Shown piece by piece: positions 54,455 to 63,000 of a DNA stretch of 64,000 nt. The stretch is from Winogradskyella flava. GTDB lineage: Bacteria; Bacteroidota; Bacteroidia; Flavobacteriales; Flavobacteriaceae. The notes under the pieces are model-generated. The model was given only the letters and a program-made list of their open reading frames with translations. It made no database searches and was not told the DNA's origin. Made by a program: the position numbers and the translations under genes. Where the stretch lies: the NCBI RefSeq assembly GCF_014243395.1, contig NZ_JACLCP010000004.1, forward strand, positions 124,001-188,000. Direction: 5' to 3'. Position 1 is the first letter of the stretch. Each line of letters begins with the position of its first letter.

Positions 54455-55832
54455 TAAAAAGCATGTTGTTTTTATTGTTCCAGATGGGGTAGGGATTAAG
54501 AATTATCTGTATTCAGATTTATTAAAATATGTAGATGACTTTGCAAAAGTAACTATATGGTCTCCTTTGCCAGAATCTGCTTTCGATGAGGTTAAGACCT
54601 TGCATAATTTTAGCATTAATTATAGAAGACTTAAACTCCATTCAGAGTCTATACTTACAAGACTATTTAGAGAATCGGCGTCTTATGCTAGATTATGTTA
54701 TAATTCAAAATTAACGCAAAACGAGACGATACTTCTTAATTGGAGGCGTCCTAAAGGAAATTTTAAATTAGGTTTATTATACAGATTTGCAGAGGCCATA
54801 GGAAACTGGGCCAAACATAACTATAAACGTATATTAGGTTTAGAAGAACATTCAAAAAACAAATGGTCTCGATCTATAATCCAGTTTTATAAAACAGAAC
54901 TAGAGACGCTAAATGCAGATTCAGTATTTATTACTCATCAAAGGGTACCTAGACTTATGCCTATATGTATTGCGGCAAAACAATTAAATATTAAATCCGC
55001 TACAGCTATTTTTTCTTGGGATAATTTACCAAAAGCACGTTTGTGTGTTGCCACTGAATATTATGTTTTATGGTCTGATTGGATGAAAAAGGATATGGAT
55101 TTGTTTTATCCTGAAATCGATGAAGAAAAATTAATTATTACAGGAACTCCTCAGTTTGAATTTTACAAACAGGATCAACGGATCATGGATAGGTTGTCTT
55201 TTGCCAAATCCCATGGTTTAAATCCTGAAGTCAAATGGTTCTGTTTTAGTGGTGATGACGAATATACATCGCCTTATGACCCCAATTATCTATACGATAT
55301 TGCTAAAGTAATTTCTCAGATGGAAACGCCAGTTCAGCTTATATTCAGGAGATGCCCGGTAGATTTTTCCAATAGATATAATACAGTTTTAGACGAGTTT
55401 AAAGATGTAATAGTGCCAATAGACCCCATTTGGCATACAGACTCTAAAGCCTGGGTGGGTTACTTTTCAAAGCTAGAAGATGTGAGTCTTCAAGTTAACT
55501 TGGCTAAGCATTGCGAGGGTGTAATTAATTTGGGGAGCACCATGGCGCTGGATTTTGCAACATTTAACAAGCCATGTCTATATCTTAATTATGATACAGT
55601 TAAAGATGACAATTGGAGTACAGATTTTATATATAAATTTCATCATTTTAAATCCATGAAGGATTTAGATGCTGTGGGATGGATTAATGGTAAAAATGAA
55701 ATTAATGATGCTCTCGAATCTGTTTTGGATGAAAGAGAAGTAGTTGGTCCAGATAGAAAATTATGGCTAGAAAAATTAGTGAATTGCCCACTAGAAGCCA
55801 ATGCTAAACACATTGCTAATATATTAGAATAA
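54447..55832 (+). CDS. Probable GT-B glycosyltransferase, candidate nonulosonate transferase
   Basis: 461 residues, family not recognised with confidence. N-terminus: KHVVFIVPDGVGIKNYLYSD. Middle: VFITHQRVPRLMPICIAAKQ, FSWDNLPKARLCV, EYYVLWSDWMKKDM and ITGTPQFEFYKQ, a pattern like the two-domain fold of CDP-glycerol/sugar transferases and surface-carbohydrate GT-B proteins. C-terminal: HCEGVINLGSTMALDFATFN, a donor-site-like stretch. It directly follows neuC, so a role as the transferase for the activated sugar acid is plausible, but I see no motif of GT38, GT42, GT52 or GT80 that would prove it. Confidence 0.62.
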   Translation: MSNKKHVVFIVPDGVGIKNYLYSDLLKYVDDFAKVTIWSPLPESAFDEVKTLHNFSINYRRLKLHSESILTRLFRESASYARLCYNSKLTQNETILLNWRRPKGNFKLGLLYRFAEAIGNWAKHNYKRILGLEEHSKNKWSRSIIQFYKTELETLNADSVFITHQRVPRLMPICIAAKQLNIKSATAIFSWDNLPKARLCVATEYYVLWSDWMKKDMDLFYPEIDEEKLIITGTPQFEFYKQDQRIMDRLSFAKSHGLNPEVKWFCFSGDDEYTSPYDPNYLYDIAKVISQMETPVQLIFRRCPVDFSNRYNTVLDEFKDVIVPIDPIWHTDSKAWVGYFSKLEDVSLQVNLAKHCEGVINLGSTMALDFATFNKPCLYLNYDTVKDDNWSTDFIYKFHHFKSMKDLDAVGWINGKNEINDALESVLDEREVVGPDRKLWLEKLVNCPLEANAKHIANILE

Positions 55833-56971
55833 TGCATATTTGTTTTATTTCAAGCGAGTATCCTATTTGGAAATCTGGAGGCGTCGGAAGCTTTCTTCAG
55901 ACGTTTAGCAGGGCTATGGTGCAAAGAGGTCATACTATATCTATAGTAGGCATTGGGGAAACACATGAAGAAATGCAGTTGGTTGATGAGGGCGTTCATA
56001 TATACAGACTACCAGTCGCAAAATTACCTATAGCTAAGTTTATTGCCAATACCAGACGCATACATATTAAGATTAAAGCACTTAATGCGAAAGAAAAAAT
56101 TGATATTGTAGAATCTGCAGAACTGGGATTGGCCTTTCAAAAAAAAATACCATCTATTGCTTATTGCATTCGCTTGCATGGTGGGCATCACTTTTTTTCG
56201 GAATCTGAGAATAGACCAGTACATTGGTGGCAGGGTTTTAAGGAAAAGTTATCTTTTAAAAATGCAGATGGCTTTATTGCAGTTTCCGAATATGTAAAGA
56301 ACCATACAGCTAAATATTTATCTTATCATAGCAAACCAGTTGAGATTATAAACTACCCGATAAATACAGAAATGTTCTCTCCGAATTTATCAATTAATGT
56401 AGATGTCAATAACATAACATTTGCTGGTACTATTTGTGAAAAAAAAGGGATAAGACAGCTTATAATGGCCATGCCTTTATTGCGGGAGCAGCATTCAGAA
56501 TTGCACTTGCATATTTATGGAAGAGAATGGTTTTATAAAGATGGAACTTCTTACACGGAAATGCTAAAAAGCAAATATGCACCTATTGTTGATACCTGTG
56601 TTACCTTTCATGGTGTAATTCCATTTAATGACTTACCTAAAAAGTATGCAGAAGCTATGGTATGCGTATTTCCGTCGCACATGGAAACTCAAGGGTTGGT
56701 AGCACCAGAAGCAATGGCAATGAAGAAACCTGTTGTTTTTTCAGAATTAGGACCAGGACCGGAAACTATTGAAAATTATAAAACAGGCTTACTTTGTAAT
56801 CCGCATAAAATTGACGACATTGTTGAAAAAGTCTTATGGTTTTTAAACAATAAAGATAAAATTGAGCGCATTGGAAATAATGCAAGAGCTTTTGTACTGC
56901 AAAAGTTTAATTCATCGCCCATTCTAAATAAGAATATTAGCTTTTATAAAAAGATTATCAAGAATAAATAG
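55832..56971 (+). CDS. GT4 family glycosyltransferase
   Basis: 379 residues. MHICFISSEYPIWKSGGVGS (GT4 acceptor loop), IAYCIRLHGGHHFFS, FIAVSEYVKNHTAKYLS, then NNITFAGTICEKKGIRQLI and the donor motif FPSHMETQGLVAPEAMAMKK. Starts on the last base of the previous gene. Retaining GT-B enzyme; sugar unknown. Confidence 0.92.
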   Translation: MHICFISSEYPIWKSGGVGSFLQTFSRAMVQRGHTISIVGIGETHEEMQLVDEGVHIYRLPVAKLPIAKFIANTRRIHIKIKALNAKEKIDIVESAELGLAFQKKIPSIAYCIRLHGGHHFFSESENRPVHWWQGFKEKLSFKNADGFIAVSEYVKNHTAKYLSYHSKPVEIINYPINTEMFSPNLSINVDVNNITFAGTICEKKGIRQLIMAMPLLREQHSELHLHIYGREWFYKDGTSYTEMLKSKYAPIVDTCVTFHGVIPFNDLPKKYAEAMVCVFPSHMETQGLVAPEAMAMKKPVVFSELGPGPETIENYKTGLLCNPHKIDDIVEKVLWFLNNKDKIERIGNNARAFVLQKFNSSPILNKNISFYKKIIKNK

Positions 56972-56977
56972 TTTAAG

Positions 56978-58096
56978 ATGGTACTGGCAATTTTCACATT
57001 GGTTGAACATATTGAAAAAGAGGGCAAGTACTTTGGATATGCACCTTATGTCAGGGAAATGAATTTATGGACTTCTACATTTGAGGAAGTAATTGTTGTT
57101 GCACCGCGATCAGAACATAAAACTTTAGATAAGATATGTATGGCTTATGCTCATGAAAATGTGAAGTTCGTTAAGATGCCTGTCTTTCAAATAAAATCTT
57201 TAGTAAGTATTATTACTTTATTGATTAAGATTCCCAAAATATTATTCATTATGGCTAAGGTAATGTATCGGGCAGATCATTTACACTTTAGAAGCCCTAG
57301 TAACATTGCTGGAATAGCAGCACTAGTTCAATTATTTTTTCCTTTCAAGAAAAAAACGATGCGATATACTGGAAATTGGGACCCAAAAAGCAGACAGCCT
57401 ATTGGTTATCGTTTTCAGAAGTATCTATTTAGTGCTCCTTTTTTCTCTAAAAATATAGTAGCAATGGTTTATGGAAATTGGCCAAAGCAATCTAAAAATG
57501 TCAGATCATTTTTTACCGCTACCTATTCAGAAAATGAAAAGGAAAGCTTTTTCAAAAGAGATTATAAAAATAGTTTAAAATTCATATTTACTGGGGCTTT
57601 GGTAGAAGGAAAACAGCCTCTATTTGCAATACAAATTATTGAGCGTTTAAAGGAATTTGGTAATGACTGTACTCTCGATATATTCGGAGATGGTATCTTA
57701 AGGTCATCCGTTGAAATTTATATAGAGAGGAAAGGCTTAGGAAATATAATTACATTACACGGTAATCAAGACAAAGAGACAATTAAAAGTACATTAAGAA
57801 AAAGTCACTTTATAATTTTACCATCAAAAAGTGAGGGCTGGCCAAAGGCGATTGCTGAGGGTATGTTTTTTGGCGTTATTCCTATTTCAACTTATGTTTC
57901 TTGTCTAGATTGGATGTTGGGTTCTGGCAGTAGAGGCATTCTGATTGAGCTAGACATAAACTCGGCTACTGAAAAAATTATAGGAGTCCTCCAAAATAGA
58001 AACCTACATGAAATGGCGAAATTTGCACAAGATTGGTCACAACAATATACTTTGGAAACTCTAGAAAATGAGATAAATAACGTTTTACAATTATGA
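56978..58096 (+). CDS. GT4-like glycosyltransferase
   Basis: 372 residues. N-terminal VLAIFTLVEHIEKEGKYFGY and an HFRSPSNIAGIAAL segment; the C-terminal half has FIFTGALVEGKQPLFAIQII, CTLDIFGDGILRSSVEIY and the donor motif LPSKSEGWPKAIAEGMFFG. Overlaps the next gene by four bases. Sugar and linkage unknown. Confidence 0.87.
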   Translation: MVLAIFTLVEHIEKEGKYFGYAPYVREMNLWTSTFEEVIVVAPRSEHKTLDKICMAYAHENVKFVKMPVFQIKSLVSIITLLIKIPKILFIMAKVMYRADHLHFRSPSNIAGIAALVQLFFPFKKKTMRYTGNWDPKSRQPIGYRFQKYLFSAPFFSKNIVAMVYGNWPKQSKNVRSFFTATYSENEKESFFKRDYKNSLKFIFTGALVEGKQPLFAIQIIERLKEFGNDCTLDIFGDGILRSSVEIYIERKGLGNIITLHGNQDKETIKSTLRKSHFIILPSKSEGWPKAIAEGMFFGVIPISTYVSCLDWMLGSGSRGILIELDINSATEKIIGVLQNRNLHEMAKFAQDWSQQYTLETLENEINNVLQL

Positions 58097-59175
58097 TAAG
58101 GGTTTTGCAACTTATCGATTCATTGGAAGCAGGGGGAGCTGAGCGATTGTCCATTAATGTTGCAAATGGCCTTGCTGATGAGATTGATGGTTCCTTTATA
58201 TGTGTGACACGTGCCGAGGGTCCTTTGAAATCTTCAATAGACAAGTCAGTAGGCTATTTGTTTTTAAAGAAACGATCCACGCTAGATCTAAAAGCTATTT
58301 TTAAACTTAAAAAGTATATAAAAAATAATAGAATTTCTATTATTCATGCTCATTCATCTTCTTTTTTCCTAGGATTTTTGGTTAAGTTAATTTATCCAAG
58401 AATATGCCTAATATGGCATGATCATTATGGCAATAGTGAATTTTTGGAAGAAAGGTCAAACTTGATATTAAAAGTTTGCTCTTATTTTTTCTCTCACATT
58501 TTTTGTGTTAATCGAACTTTGAAAGATTGGTCAATTCAGTATTTAAATTGTAAGAGTGTTAGTTATCTTCAAAATTTCACATTTTTAAAAAATAATGAAG
58601 AATTAACCGATCTAAAAGGTGTCAAAGGAAAGAGAATCGTATGCTTAGCAAATTTGCGTCCGCAAAAGGATCATCTAAATTTATTAAACGCATTTAATAT
58701 GCTACTAAACGATCATCCTGATTGGTCATTGCACTGCATTGGTAAAGACTTTAATGACGATTATTCTAGAAAATTAAAGGAGTATATTCGGGAAAAAGGA
58801 CTGTTAAAACACGTATTTTTTTATGGTAGCCGTCAAGATATAAGTTATATATTGTCTCAATGTGAAGTTGGTGTACTTTCTTCAAAATCGGAAGGTTTAC
58901 CCATTGCATTACTAGAGTACGGATTTAGTAAATTGGCCGTTGTGGCGACGAAAGTTGGAGATTGTGAGTTAGTAGTTAACTCGACAGAATTGGGGGCATT
59001 AGTTCCACCAGAAAACCCAGAAAGTCTGTCTTTGGCCTTAAAAAGGTGTGTAGAAAGCTCTCAAAAAAGACTTTTAACTGCAAATAAATTACATATGAAA
59101 GTTATTAGTAAATTCTCTAAACCTGCCGTAATTCATAAGGTAATTGATATGTATAGCGTTGTATTAACAACATAA
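58093..59175 (+). CDS. GT4 family glycosyltransferase
   Basis: 360 residues. MIRVLQLIDSLEAGGAERLS is the classic GT4 start (GGAE loop); IHAHSSSFFLGFLVKLIY, IVCLANLRPQKDHLNLLNAF, FYGSRQDISYILSQCEVGVL and SSKSEGLPIALLEYG follow. Overlaps the previous gene by four bases; 14 bases before the O-antigen ligase-like gene. Confidence 0.92.
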   Translation: MIRVLQLIDSLEAGGAERLSINVANGLADEIDGSFICVTRAEGPLKSSIDKSVGYLFLKKRSTLDLKAIFKLKKYIKNNRISIIHAHSSSFFLGFLVKLIYPRICLIWHDHYGNSEFLEERSNLILKVCSYFFSHIFCVNRTLKDWSIQYLNCKSVSYLQNFTFLKNNEELTDLKGVKGKRIVCLANLRPQKDHLNLLNAFNMLLNDHPDWSLHCIGKDFNDDYSRKLKEYIREKGLLKHVFFYGSRQDISYILSQCEVGVLSSKSEGLPIALLEYGFSKLAVVATKVGDCELVVNSTELGALVPPENPESLSLALKRCVESSQKRLLTANKLHMKVISKFSKPAVIHKVIDMYSVVLTT

Positions 59176-59189
59176 GATCGGGATTTTAG

Positions 59190-60563
59190 ATGTTTAAGCA
59201 CAAAATTATAAAAGAAAATCAGGTACAATACATAATGCTTGTATTGATGCATATTCTACTCGCTGTTTTCATTTATTTTCTACCGCTATTTTCTAAGTTC
59301 TATTTTATTTCTGTAGTTATATTCTTTTTAGTACGGATAGTGTCCGCCTCGAATAACAACAAATCTAAAGAAGTGATTTATGCTTGTTGTTATGTAATTG
59401 GATCAGAAGTTTTATTTAGGATGACTTCTGGTGCCTTTTTTTATGAGGCAGCCAAATATTTGGTGATTTTATATATGCTTTTAGGCATATTCTCTACTGG
59501 AGTTTCGAAAAAGTCGTACCCTTATTTTATTTTTTTGTTACTCTTGATTCCATCAATATTTGTTGCCTATATGAGAATGGACTATGATTCTAATTTAAGA
59601 ACTAATATTGCCTTTGTTCTTAGTGGTCCAGTTTGTTTGGGGATTTCTGCACTTTATTTATACGATAAAAGAATTACATTGAATGATTTATTGCAGGCCT
59701 TAAAATATTTAAGCCTACCGATTATATCCATGACAATCTATTTATTTCTTTATAATCCGAGTATAAAAAATGTGCTAAAAGGTACACAGTCTAATTTTGA
59801 GACCTCAGGAGGGTTTGGGCCTAACCAAGTTGCGACGATTTTGGGTGTAGGAATGTTTATATTATCAGTAAGGTTATTTATGAAATCTTCGAATTTATCA
59901 TTGAAAATAGTAAATGGTATCATTCTAGGGCTTATTAGCTTCAGAGGAATAGTAACGTTCAGTAGAGGAGGTATAATGACTGCAATTTTGATGATTTTAA
60001 TATTTCTAACAATCATATACAGAAATGCTTCTAGAACGCAAAGAAGTAAAATTGTTTATACCTTTTTTGTCTTAATTATCTTAGGTACAGCTGTCTGGAC
60101 CATTAGCTCTTCCCAAACAGAAGGATTAATAGATAAACGTTATGCCAATCAGGATAAATCTGGGAGAGAAAAGGAAGATTTGTCTACAGGACGAGTCGAT
60201 TTGTTTATAAGTGATTTGGAAGGATTTATAAACTATCCATTTTTAGGTGCTGGTGCAAATGGTGCAAAAGAACTTCGATTAAAAAATAATGCAGGTTTAA
60301 AAGCATCACATAATGAGATTAGTCGTTTATTGTCGGAACATGGTATTTTTGCAATAATTATGCTATTAATTTTAATAGTAAAACCATTACTATATCATTT
60401 TAATAATAGGCGAAATTTATTTTTCTACGCTTTTCTATGCTTTTGGTTTGCGACAATCAATCATTCGGCTATGCGAATAGCAGCTCCAGGTTTTATATAC
60501 GCTTTAGCTCTTTTAGATATTAAATATGAAAAACGTCCTTTACATAGGAAACGTATTGTCTGA
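59190..60563 (+). CDS. O-antigen ligase / polymerase family membrane protein (WaaL/Wzy-like)
   Basis: 457 residues with about 11-12 membrane helices. The conserved core is SFRGIVTFSRGGIMTAILMI (SRGG), then the large periplasmic loop with KEDLSTGRVDLFISDLEGF, GAGANGAKELR and SHNEISRLLSEHGIFAI, where the His-Asn-Glu segment is the usual WaaL/Wzy signature. WaaL joins finished O-antigen to lipid A core, Wzy polymerises units; the two cannot be told apart by sequence here. An ABC exporter is in the locus and no Wzx-type flippase, so a ligase is favoured. Overlaps the next gene by 38 bases. Confidence 0.87.
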   Translation: MFKHKIIKENQVQYIMLVLMHILLAVFIYFLPLFSKFYFISVVIFFLVRIVSASNNNKSKEVIYACCYVIGSEVLFRMTSGAFFYEAAKYLVILYMLLGIFSTGVSKKSYPYFIFLLLLIPSIFVAYMRMDYDSNLRTNIAFVLSGPVCLGISALYLYDKRITLNDLLQALKYLSLPIISMTIYLFLYNPSIKNVLKGTQSNFETSGGFGPNQVATILGVGMFILSVRLFMKSSNLSLKIVNGIILGLISFRGIVTFSRGGIMTAILMILIFLTIIYRNASRTQRSKIVYTFFVLIILGTAVWTISSSQTEGLIDKRYANQDKSGREKEDLSTGRVDLFISDLEGFINYPFLGAGANGAKELRLKNNAGLKASHNEISRLLSEHGIFAIIMLLILIVKPLLYHFNNRRNLFFYAFLCFWFATINHSAMRIAAPGFIYALALLDIKYEKRPLHRKRIV

Positions 60564-61533
60564 TAGTGGAAAGACAGTTACTACTATTGAAACTTTAAGT
60601 ATTAATCTTAAAGAGTTTTGTACTATAAAATTAGCATCAAATAAGACCAATAAGCTTTTAAGGCTCTTAGACATGTTAAAACTGATCTGGGTTAATAAGA
60701 CTAATACTGATTATGTCTTAATAGATACTTACAGCACAACAAATTTTTACTATGCGTTTATAATAAGCCAGGTTTGTCGAGTTTTCAGGTTAGACTATAT
60801 CCCTATTCTTCATGGAGGTAATCTAGAAAAAAGGCTTAAAAACTCAGGATATTTAAGTCATCTTATTTTTAGTTATGCTCATAAATTAGTAACACCATCT
60901 CTCTTTTTAAAAGAGATATTCAATAATTATGGCTATGATAATATTCTTTATATACCCAATAATTTGCTAATAGAAAACTATGAATTTAAAGATCGTGAGA
61001 TTACAGATATAGAACTGTTATGGGTGAGGTCTTTTGCGTCAATATACAATCCAGTGCTAGCTATAATGGTTATGGAAGGTCTTCATGAAAAAGGTTTAGA
61101 GGCTCGGTTAACAATGATTGGACCAGAAAAGGATGGATCCCTGGCAATGACTAAAACCTTAGCAAAAGAAAAACATCTGAATGTTAATTTCACAGGAAAA
61201 CTTTCAAAAAAAGAATGGGTGGAAATATCGAAGAAGCATAACATTTTTATTAACACCACTAATTTTGATAATTTACCAGTAAGCGTCATTGAAGCCATGG
61301 CCCTTGGATTACCGGTGGTTTCCACTAACGTCGGTGGTTTATCGTATCTAATTAATCATAATGAGGAAGGTCTTTTAGTCCCTCCAAATAATGTTGATGC
61401 TATGGTTAGCGCAATAATGAGATTAAAGGAAGATAATAATTTAAGAAAGAAAATAGTGATCAATGCCAGGAATAAATCAGAACAGTTTGATTGGGAAGTT
61501 GTTAAGCCACTTTGGCAGTCACTTTTGTCCTAA
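60526..61533 (+). CDS. GT4 family glycosyltransferase
   Basis: 335 residues, starting inside the ligase-like gene (MKNVLYIGNVLSDSGKTVTT). YIPILHGGNLEKRLKNSGYL, AHKLVTPSLFLKEIFNNYGY, ARLTMIGPEKDGSLAMTK and the donor motif NTTNFDNLPVSVIEAMALG, then PVVSTNVGGLSYLI. The acceptor loop resembles GT4 enzymes. 65 bases before the last gene of the locus. Confidence 0.9.
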   Translation: MKNVLYIGNVLSDSGKTVTTIETLSINLKEFCTIKLASNKTNKLLRLLDMLKLIWVNKTNTDYVLIDTYSTTNFYYAFIISQVCRVFRLDYIPILHGGNLEKRLKNSGYLSHLIFSYAHKLVTPSLFLKEIFNNYGYDNILYIPNNLLIENYEFKDREITDIELLWVRSFASIYNPVLAIMVMEGLHEKGLEARLTMIGPEKDGSLAMTKTLAKEKHLNVNFTGKLSKKEWVEISKKHNIFINTTNFDNLPVSVIEAMALGLPVVSTNVGGLSYLINHNEEGLLVPPNNVDAMVSAIMRLKEDNNLRKKIVINARNKSEQFDWEVVKPLWQSLLS

Positions 61534-61598
61534 GTTCTATTTTAATCAGATTGAACTTGTTATATTTACTGCATAGTCGATTCTATTCTACCCTTTAA

Positions 61599-62993
61599 AT
61601 GAAACATAAAAAAGGTATCCATTTCGAAGTTTCTGAACGTAAAGTTCTACTTCGAATAATGGATTTAGCTGTAGTTTATTTAGGTATATATGGACTTGGA
61701 TTCTATTCAAATTTCGAGTATATATTGCTAGGAACAGAAAATTTAGTAGCATTAATATTACTTGGGACATATATTATAGTTTTTGGAACAATATTCGAGT
61801 TGTACGACCTTCAGAAAGCTAGTATTTTGGAAGTTACATTTAGGAATATAGTGATTACTATTTCTACTGTTGTATTATTTTATCTTCTAACTCCAATCTT
61901 ATCTCCTTCCTTACCAGAAGACAGAATTCAGATCGTCTATTTTTATTTAGTATTAATTATTTCTCTGCTAATATGGAGATTGGCATATATTAGCCTCATT
62001 GAGACTCCTAGGTTTTATAAGCGTATACTGCTTGTTGGAGAAGTGTCCAACATAGAAGGATTGGTCAAGGCTCTTGATACCTCAGATCCCAATTACAGAA
62101 TTATTGGTTTTGTTAATAGTGAAAGTTCGTCATCAGAATCTGTAAAATTTAAAGGCTTGAAAGAATTTGGTGCGGAAGATTTCTTGGTGGCAATTCAAAG
62201 AGAAAAGATTTCAGAAGTATTGGTTGCAAGTTTTAACTCAGACGCTATAATTCCAGAGGTTTATCACGATTTGTTGTTATTGTTAGAACGCGGGTTTAAG
62301 ATAAGAGAATACACACAGGTCTATGAAGAGCTTTTGCATAGAGTACCAATTCAGTTTGTGGGTAGGGATTTTTATAAATACTTTCCGTTTAGTAGGAGTA
62401 ATGAAAATAAGCTTTATATCTTTTTTCAAAGAACATTCGATATCATCTGCTCAATTATTGGACTTTCAATTGGCTTACTACTTTTACCATTTATACTAAT
62501 AGGAAACATTCTGGCAAACACAGGGCCCTTATTTTATATTCAAGAGCGTGTTGGAAAGAATAGTAAACCTTTTAGAATTGTTAAGCTTAGAACTATGGTC
62601 ATTAATGCAGAAAAAGATGGTGTGAGATGGGCAAAAAAGAATGATAACCGAATTACAGCTTTTGGAAAGTTTTTGAGACGATCGCGATTAGATGAAATCC
62701 CTCAATTTTATAACGTTCTAAAAGGCGACATGAGTATTATAGGCCCAAGACCAGAGCGCCCATTTTTTGTTAACGAATTATCTAGAATAATACCATTTTA
62801 TGAAACTAGACATATTATAAAACCTGGTCTTACAGGCTGGGCTCAGGTAAAAACTAGATATGGATCATCAATAGATGATAGTCTTACCAAACTGCAGTAT
62901 GACTTGTATTATATTAAGCATCGCAGTATTTTTCTAGATTTTAATATTGTAATTAAAACCTTGAGCACTATATTATACTATCGAGGTCAGTAA
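61599..62993 (+). CDS. Polytopic phosphoglycosyl transferase (WbaP/WcaJ-like)
   Basis: 464 residues. Four membrane helices (about 20-120), a CoA-binding/Rossmann-like region (about 140-235), then a membrane segment and the C-terminal catalytic domain: LFYIQERVGKNSKPFRIVKL, SRLDEIPQFYNVLKGDMSII with the Asp-Glu dyad, GPRPERPFFV and KPGLTGWAQVKTRY. It starts a glycan by moving sugar-1-phosphate onto undecaprenyl phosphate. It is a larger cousin of the short enzyme at 39268. Last plus-strand gene of the locus; the next gene is convergent 7 bases away, without a visible terminator. Confidence 0.93.
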   Translation: MKHKKGIHFEVSERKVLLRIMDLAVVYLGIYGLGFYSNFEYILLGTENLVALILLGTYIIVFGTIFELYDLQKASILEVTFRNIVITISTVVLFYLLTPILSPSLPEDRIQIVYFYLVLIISLLIWRLAYISLIETPRFYKRILLVGEVSNIEGLVKALDTSDPNYRIIGFVNSESSSSESVKFKGLKEFGAEDFLVAIQREKISEVLVASFNSDAIIPEVYHDLLLLLERGFKIREYTQVYEELLHRVPIQFVGRDFYKYFPFSRSNENKLYIFFQRTFDIICSIIGLSIGLLLLPFILIGNILANTGPLFYIQERVGKNSKPFRIVKLRTMVINAEKDGVRWAKKNDNRITAFGKFLRRSRLDEIPQFYNVLKGDMSIIGPRPERPFFVNELSRIIPFYETRHIIKPGLTGWAQVKTRYGSSIDDSLTKLQYDLYYIKHRSIFLDFNIVIKTLSTILYYRGQ

Positions 62994-63000
62994 CGAGAAC

